A stretch of DNA of 33,541 nt. Source: Fibrobacter succinogenes. Lineage in GTDB: Bacteria; Fibrobacterota; Fibrobacteria; Fibrobacterales; Fibrobacteraceae. The notes under the pieces are model-generated. The model was not told the origin of the DNA, searched no databases, and was given only the letters and a program-made list of their open reading frames with translations. The stretch covers positions 1 through 33,541 of the forward strand of contig CACXIR010000003.1 in the NCBI GenBank assembly GCA_902767785.1, given 5' to 3'. Position 1 is the stretch's first letter. Every line of letters starts with the position of its first letter. Both the position numbers and the translations under genes were made by a program. Below are positions 29,706 through 33,541 of this stretch, in pieces.

Positions 29706-32495
29706 ATGGCTGTTTGTAAAAGAAAGAATAGGACTTTTTTTGCCTTATGCTTGCCGCTGGCTTTTGGTCTGTGGGCATGCTCCTCGGATAATTCCACCAA
29801 GGTGGAGGCAAAATGCCTTGATTGCCCTGAAGAAGATGCCTCGTCGGCGCAGGACTCTTCAAAAACACTGTTGTCCAAATTGATTTTTTCGGAAGTAGAT
29901 CCGGTAAATATTTCTTACGAAGACCATGAGGGCGGCGATGCTGGCTGGGTGGAAATATACAACCCGCTGGATTCGCAAGTAAACTTGAAAGGGTATTCTC
30001 TTTCTGATTCCAGGTCAAACCTTAGAAAATGGGTTTTTGGCAATGCAATAGTAAAGCCCAAGTCGCATTTGCTGGTATTCCTTTCGGGCAAAGACTACAA
30101 GGACCTGGTTCCCCCATCGGATTCTGTTAGCATCGCGGGCAGCGGGTGCTGGACATGGACCGATGCCCAGAATACCCCTGTAGCAGGAAACAGCACCGTT
30201 GAAAAGTTGCCGGGCAAGTCGAACATTTGCTTTAAGGAAAATGGAAACCAAAAGTTCGGTGGAGTCATGCAGTATGGAGAGAATGCTGCATTGGGGTGGC
30301 ATTCCATCTCTTTCTTTGTTGGGACCAAGAGTTCCAACAAAAGCGATGTAACGGATATTAGCAAGGCCAACGAGTTACTGCTTACCGGTTACATTGCCAA
30401 GAATTGCCTGTTCCTTTTGCGTTTGGCTCAGCCGGATGTAGACGATTGGAAAGGTTGGTCGAAAAAGATAAGGGGAACAGGAGATTCTTCTACTACTTAT
30501 CATATAATCCTCCCTACGGGAACGAATTTTCCAGATCTTAAAAACATTTATGGGACCCGTTTTTCCCCAGAAGATAACGAGTTCAAGCCCGTATCCTTCA
30601 AAATCGATTCGTACATAGCACGGAATCGGGGGCATGAACCCCATGCCAATTTCAAAATGTCAAAGAAGGGTGGAACCCTGTTTTTGGCGGACAATGGCGA
30701 GGCCATATTGGATTCGGTGACTTATCCTGAATCGCCTGCGGGAAAGTCTTGGTCAAGGAATATGGAATCAGGAAAATATGACGGAGTGTGGGGCTTTGCC
30801 GACGCTAGCCCGTTGGAATATACGCCTGCATCTGTTGTTCCGCGTCAGGCAGCCGCTCCCTCCCAGAATTTGCCAGCTTCCGGTTTTTATTCCAAGTCCT
30901 TTACGGTACACTTTGACGAAAAACAGAAAGTCCGTTGTGCGCAGGGAGGTTATGCCCCTACAGCAGCCTCAAACTTGACGACGGATGTGACTATTAGCAA
31001 AACAACGACGCTTCGTTGTGCGTCTTTTGAATCCGGAGCCTTGCCTAGCAATGTGGAGACGCGAACCTATGTGTTCGAATCCCGCCCAGCTACACCTGTG
31101 GTTTTCCTTTCGGCAGACCCCAAATCTTTGTTTGATCCCGATACCGGCATATATATGGACGGACCAAGAATACAGAAAAAAGAACCCCATTATGGAGCCA
31201 ACTACTGGGAAGATCGGGAAATACCCGTGTTTGTGGAACTGCTTGAAAAGGGAGCGAGTACTCCGGCATTTGCCAAGGATGCCGGTTATCAGATTTTTGG
31301 AAACTACAGTCGCGCTAACACCAAGAAATCGGTGGCTATCGTGTTCCGTGAAAAATACGGGGACAAACGTTTGGAATACCCCTTGTTCCCGGATTTCCCG
31401 AACTTGAAAAAGTTCAAGGTGTTCCTCCTTAGGAACAATGGCGGCAACTTTGGCGCCGACTACATTCGAGACCGGTTGTGCAGCTCCGTAACCGAAGGAC
31501 TTGGCGTGGATTACCAGCGGGGTCGCGGTGTAGTGGTCTATTACAATGGCGATTATTACGGAATATACAGCATTCGCGAACGATCCACGGAATATTATTT
31601 TGAAACTCATTATGGTTTGGATCCAGACGAGGTGGATTTGCTAAAGGCGGACAATTCGGCAACAGCCGGGTCCTCTACGGATTATGTAGCCATGATGAAT
31701 TCCCTTGAGACCCAACACCTGGATTCAAAACAGAATTACAACAAGGTGGCCGAACAAATAGATGTAGACAACTTTATCAACTACGTTCATTCGGAACTAT
31801 TCATGAATAACAGGGACTGGCCTGCCAACAATCTGAAAAAATGGCGAGGAAACAATCCCAAAACAAAGTGGAAATGGTTCATATACGACATGGATTTCGG
31901 TTTTGGAAACGAGTATAGCGAATTTAAGAACAACATCTTTGAATTCGCCACTGCGGAAGATGGCGATGATTGGCCCAATGGACCTGCCTCTACATTGTTG
32001 CTGCGGCGCCTTTTGGAAAATGCAGATTTCAAGGCGGCATTCATCAACCGTTTCCCGGCACTGCTTGCCATGAACTTTGAAAAATCCAGACTTTTGTCCC
32101 GCATCAATGCCATGATGTCCGAAATAGAGTCGGAAATTTCTAGAGACCAAAAACGTTGGGGCCATAATGCTTCGTACATGAGCAGCCAGCTTGATAAAAT
32201 GAAAACTTTCGCCAGTACGCGGCAAGGTGTTATTTTGTCTGAAATCACGGAATATTTTGGCTTGGGCGATACGGTGCATGTAACCCTTTCTGTGCAGGGT
32301 TCCGGGAAGATTTTGGTGCATGGATTGCCGTTGGATCGCTCGTCCTTGACCATCCCCTTCTTTGAGGGAACCCCTGTTACCTTGACGGTTCAGGAGAATG
32401 GCGGGACCTTTACGGGATGGAGCGATAAAGTCACGGATAAAACCAGGACTATAAAGCCGGAAGAAGTCAGCTCATTGACGGCGATTTTCAAGTGA
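29706..32495 (+). CDS. Large lipoprotein with lamin-tail, chitobiase-C-like and CotH-kinase-like regions
   Basis: A protein of 929 residues. Signal peptide with lipobox-like GLWAC (Cys25). Residues ~60-180 resemble a lamin-tail domain ([41 protein letters not shown]). Residues ~385-470 resemble a chitobiase/hexosaminidase C-terminal domain ([29 protein letters not shown]). Residues ~490-830 match CotH kinase-like proteins: [51 protein letters not shown] and [16 protein letters not shown]-terminal ~80-residue beta region ([18 protein letters not shown]) resembles bacterial repeat domains. CotH is an atypical protein kinase of Bacillus spore coats; homologues in Gram-negative surface proteins are of unknown target. 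AGGGGG supports the start. Monocistronic by its own promoter-like TATATTTG. Confidence 0.85.
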   Translation: MAVCKRKNRTFFALCLPLAFGLWACSSDNSTKVEAKCLDCPEEDASSAQDSSKTLLSKLIFSEVDPVNISYEDHEGGDAGWVEIYNPLDSQVNLKGYSLSDSRSNLRKWVFGNAIVKPKSHLLVFLSGKDYKDLVPPSDSVSIAGSGCWTWTDAQNTPVAGNSTVEKLPGKSNICFKENGNQKFGGVMQYGENAALGWHSISFFVGTKSSNKSDVTDISKANELLLTGYIAKNCLFLLRLAQPDVDDWKGWSKKIRGTGDSSTTYHIILPTGTNFPDLKNIYGTRFSPEDNEFKPVSFKIDSYIARNRGHEPHANFKMSKKGGTLFLADNGEAILDSVTYPESPAGKSWSRNMESGKYDGVWGFADASPLEYTPASVVPRQAAAPSQNLPASGFYSKSFTVHFDEKQKVRCAQGGYAPTAASNLTTDVTISKTTTLRCASFESGALPSNVETRTYVFESRPATPVVFLSADPKSLFDPDTGIYMDGPRIQKKEPHYGANYWEDREIPVFVELLEKGASTPAFAKDAGYQIFGNYSRANTKKSVAIVFREKYGDKRLEYPLFPDFPNLKKFKVFLLRNNGGNFGADYIRDRLCSSVTEGLGVDYQRGRGVVVYYNGDYYGIYSIRERSTEYYFETHYGLDPDEVDLLKADNSATAGSSTDYVAMMNSLETQHLDSKQNYNKVAEQIDVDNFINYVHSELFMNNRDWPANNLKKWRGNNPKTKWKWFIYDMDFGFGNEYSEFKNNIFEFATAEDGDDWPNGPASTLLLRRLLENADFKAAFINRFPALLAMNFEKSRLLSRINAMMSEIESEISRDQKRWGHNASYMSSQLDKMKTFASTRQGVILSEITEYFGLGDTVHVTLSVQGSGKILVHGLPLDRSSLTIPFFEGTPVTLTVQENGGTFTGWSDKVTDKTRTIKPEEVSSLTAIFK

Positions 32496-32496
32496 A

Positions 32497-32519
32497 TATG
32501 GGCGGCCGGTCCGCATATT
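32497..32519 (+). terminator. Imperfect palindrome after the CotH lipoprotein
   Basis: ATAT and GCGG at the left pair with CCGC and ATAT at the right around a CCGGT loop, with a GG bulge. It is directly after the stop codon. There is no T-run; terminator or operator is possible. Confidence 0.3.
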
Positions 32520-32536
32520 TGCTAAATTCTTCTATT

Positions 32537-33541
32537 ATGAGCTTCAACACCAAGATTCTTTGTATTGGTGCGGGCTATGTCGGTGGCCCCACCATGACCG
32601 TCATTGCTGACAAATGTCCCGATGTGAAGGTAACCGTGGTCGACATCAACCAGGCTCGCATCGATGCCTGGAATAGCGACAGCCTTCCGATTTTTGAACC
32701 CGGCCTAGACGACGTGGTAAAACGTGCTCGCGGCAGGAACCTTTTCTTCAGTACGGATATCCCCGCAGCTATTAAGGAAGCGGATATTATTTTCGTCTCC
32801 GTGAACACCCCGACCAAGACATTCGGTCATGGTGCCGGCAAGGCTTCCGATTTGCAGTATTGGGAAAAGACGGCTCGAAACATTCTGGAAATTGCCGACG
32901 AAGGCAAGATTATTGTTGAAAAGTCTACGCTGCCTGTTCGTACGGCTGCTGCCATGGAACGTATCTTGAATAGCAATGACAAGGGCCTGCATTTCGAAGT
33001 GCTCTCTAACCCCGAGTTCCTTGCCGAAGGTACTGCCATCAAGGACCTGTTTGAACCGGACCGCGTGCTTATCGGGTCCCACCAGACGGAATCGGGTTTG
33101 GCCGCTTGCCAGAAGCTGGTGGATGTGTATGCCCACTGGGTTCCTCGTGACCGCATCCTTACCACGAACCTCTGGAGTTCCGAACTGACCAAGCTTACCG
33201 CCAACGCCTTCCTGGCACAGCGTATCAGCTCCATCAACTCTATCAGCGCCCTTTGCGAAAAGACGGGTGCCGACGTGGACGAGGTGGCCTACGTGATGGG
33301 CAAGGACACCCGCATTGGCCCGAAGTTCCTCAAGGCCTCTATCGGCTTTGGTGGAAGCTGCTTTAAGAAGGACATTTTGAACCTGGTGTACCTGTGCGGC
33401 TATTACGGCAAAGCCCCCGGTCCCATCGACCAGGGCATCATGCAGAAGGTCGTGGGCGACGGCGAGGTCCTGCCGCCCGATGTGGCGCCCGGTTCGCTGG
33501 TCACCACGACATATGACGAAGTCGCCGACGAAATCGGCGAT
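32537..33541 (+). CDS. ugd: UDP-glucose 6-dehydrogenase, 3' end aberrant and cut by window
   Basis: The frame is open from 32537 to the window end (335 codons). Residues 1-~289 are a UDP-glucose dehydrogenase very close to the animal/plant type: NAD-binding GAGYVG (11-16), [70 protein letters not shown] and the catalytic [10 protein letters not shown] (Cys275). It oxidises UDP-glucose to UDP-glucuronate for polysaccharide synthesis. From about residue 290 the sequence no longer follows the family: LCGYYG should continue LPEVA..., but reads [17 protein letters not shown], which resembles a carboxyltransferase. No strong ribosome binding site is seen; CATATTTG lies about 20 nt upstream. Confidence 0.85.
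   Translation, partial: MSFNTKILCIGAGYVGGPTMTVIADKCPDVKVTVVDINQARIDAWNSDSLPIFEPGLDDVVKRARGRNLFFSTDIPAAIKEADIIFVSVNTPTKTFGHGAGKASDLQYWEKTARNILEIADEGKIIVEKSTLPVRTAAAMERILNSNDKGLHFEVLSNPEFLAEGTAIKDLFEPDRVLIGSHQTESGLAACQKLVDVYAHWVPRDRILTTNLWSSELTKLTANAFLAQRISSINSISALCEKTGADVDEVAYVMGKDTRIGPKFLKASIGFGGSCFKKDILNLVYLCGYYGKAPGPIDQGIMQKVVGDGEVLPPDVAPGSLVTTTYDEVADEIGD
33398..33541 (+). other. Out-of-family tail resembling an OadA/PycB carboxyltransferase segment
   Basis: Residues ~288-335 read [20 protein letters not shown], then [10 protein letters not shown] and DEVADEIGD. In oxaloacetate decarboxylase alpha and pyruvate carboxylase B subunits, a YGK-PGPID segment followed by V-GDE and an Asp/Glu-rich helix joins the carboxyltransferase to the biotinyl part. 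G+C here is about 64% against about 55% in a 60-nt sample upstream (my counts). The frame is continuous across the switch. Assembly chimera is the simplest explanation; a real fusion is possible. Confidence 0.6.

Noticed and set aside
1-33541. CRISPR arrays, tRNA or rRNA genes, insertion sequences, prophage
   Set aside because: No regularly spaced direct repeats, no cloverleaf with a GTTCGAATC-type T-loop, and no transposase or phage structural gene was found by reading both strands.

Overview
The window reads as chromosomal DNA from a member of the Fibrobacterota, close to Fibrobacter. Two secreted lipoproteins carry the FISUMP (Fibrobacter succinogenes major paralogous) domain. The rest of the gene content is that of a didermic bacterium: a TonB-dependent receptor, Exb/TonB energisers, an MCE lipid-transport protein, many lipoproteins and an SLT-type lytic transglycosylase. 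I found no tRNA, rRNA, CRISPR array, transposase or phage gene. Gene density is very high, with many 1-30 nt overlaps or gaps.

Layout. 1-2632: 3' end of a TonB-dependent receptor overlapping a Cys-rich lipoprotein. 2898-5589: SIMPL-domain protein, a two-domain nitrilase-family protein and a NUDIX hydrolase. 5586-6359 (-): FISUMP lipoprotein. 6488-11659: a six-gene energy-transduction cluster (DUF3450-like, TtpC-like, ExbB, ExbD, TonB, TPR) in the order known from Vibrio TonB2 systems. 11664-13346 (-): YidE/AspT-type permease. 13486-14052 (-): second FISUMP lipoprotein. 14259-16308: LysR regulator and membrane acyltransferase, 1 nt apart. 16368-19813: two BatA/BatB-type VWA proteins separated by an inverted gene with a degenerate GGDEF domain. 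20019-22589: M16-like lipoprotein lacking the zinc motif and an unknown secreted protein. 22652-23308: TrmH-type RNA methyltransferase. 23393-29619: MCE protein, HPr, PTS enzyme I, lytic transglycosylase and an EamA/DMT permease in one tight run. 29706-32495: large lipoprotein with lamin-tail, chitobiase-C-like and CotH-kinase-like regions. 32537-end: UDP-glucose 6-dehydrogenase whose last ~45 codons stop looking like that enzyme.

How it fits together. Most of the window concerns the cell envelope: energised outer-membrane uptake (receptor plus TonB2-like machine), lipid transport (MCE), peptidoglycan turnover (Slt), envelope VWA proteins (Bat), surface lipoproteins and polysaccharide precursor synthesis (UDP-glucuronate). 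HPr with a Ser46 site plus enzyme I, with no EII components here, suggests regulatory phosphorelay, although transport cannot be excluded from this window.

Most notable observations: (1) the probable chimeric or fused end of the UDP-glucose dehydrogenase near 33400; (2) the complete TtpC-type TonB2 cluster outside its best-known host group; (3) a possible three-way-junction RNA at 19854-19914; (4) the bat locus interrupted by an inverted degenerate GGDEF gene; (5) a recurrent TATATT(TG) element upstream of many genes. All family calls were made by reading the sequence; no database search was run.
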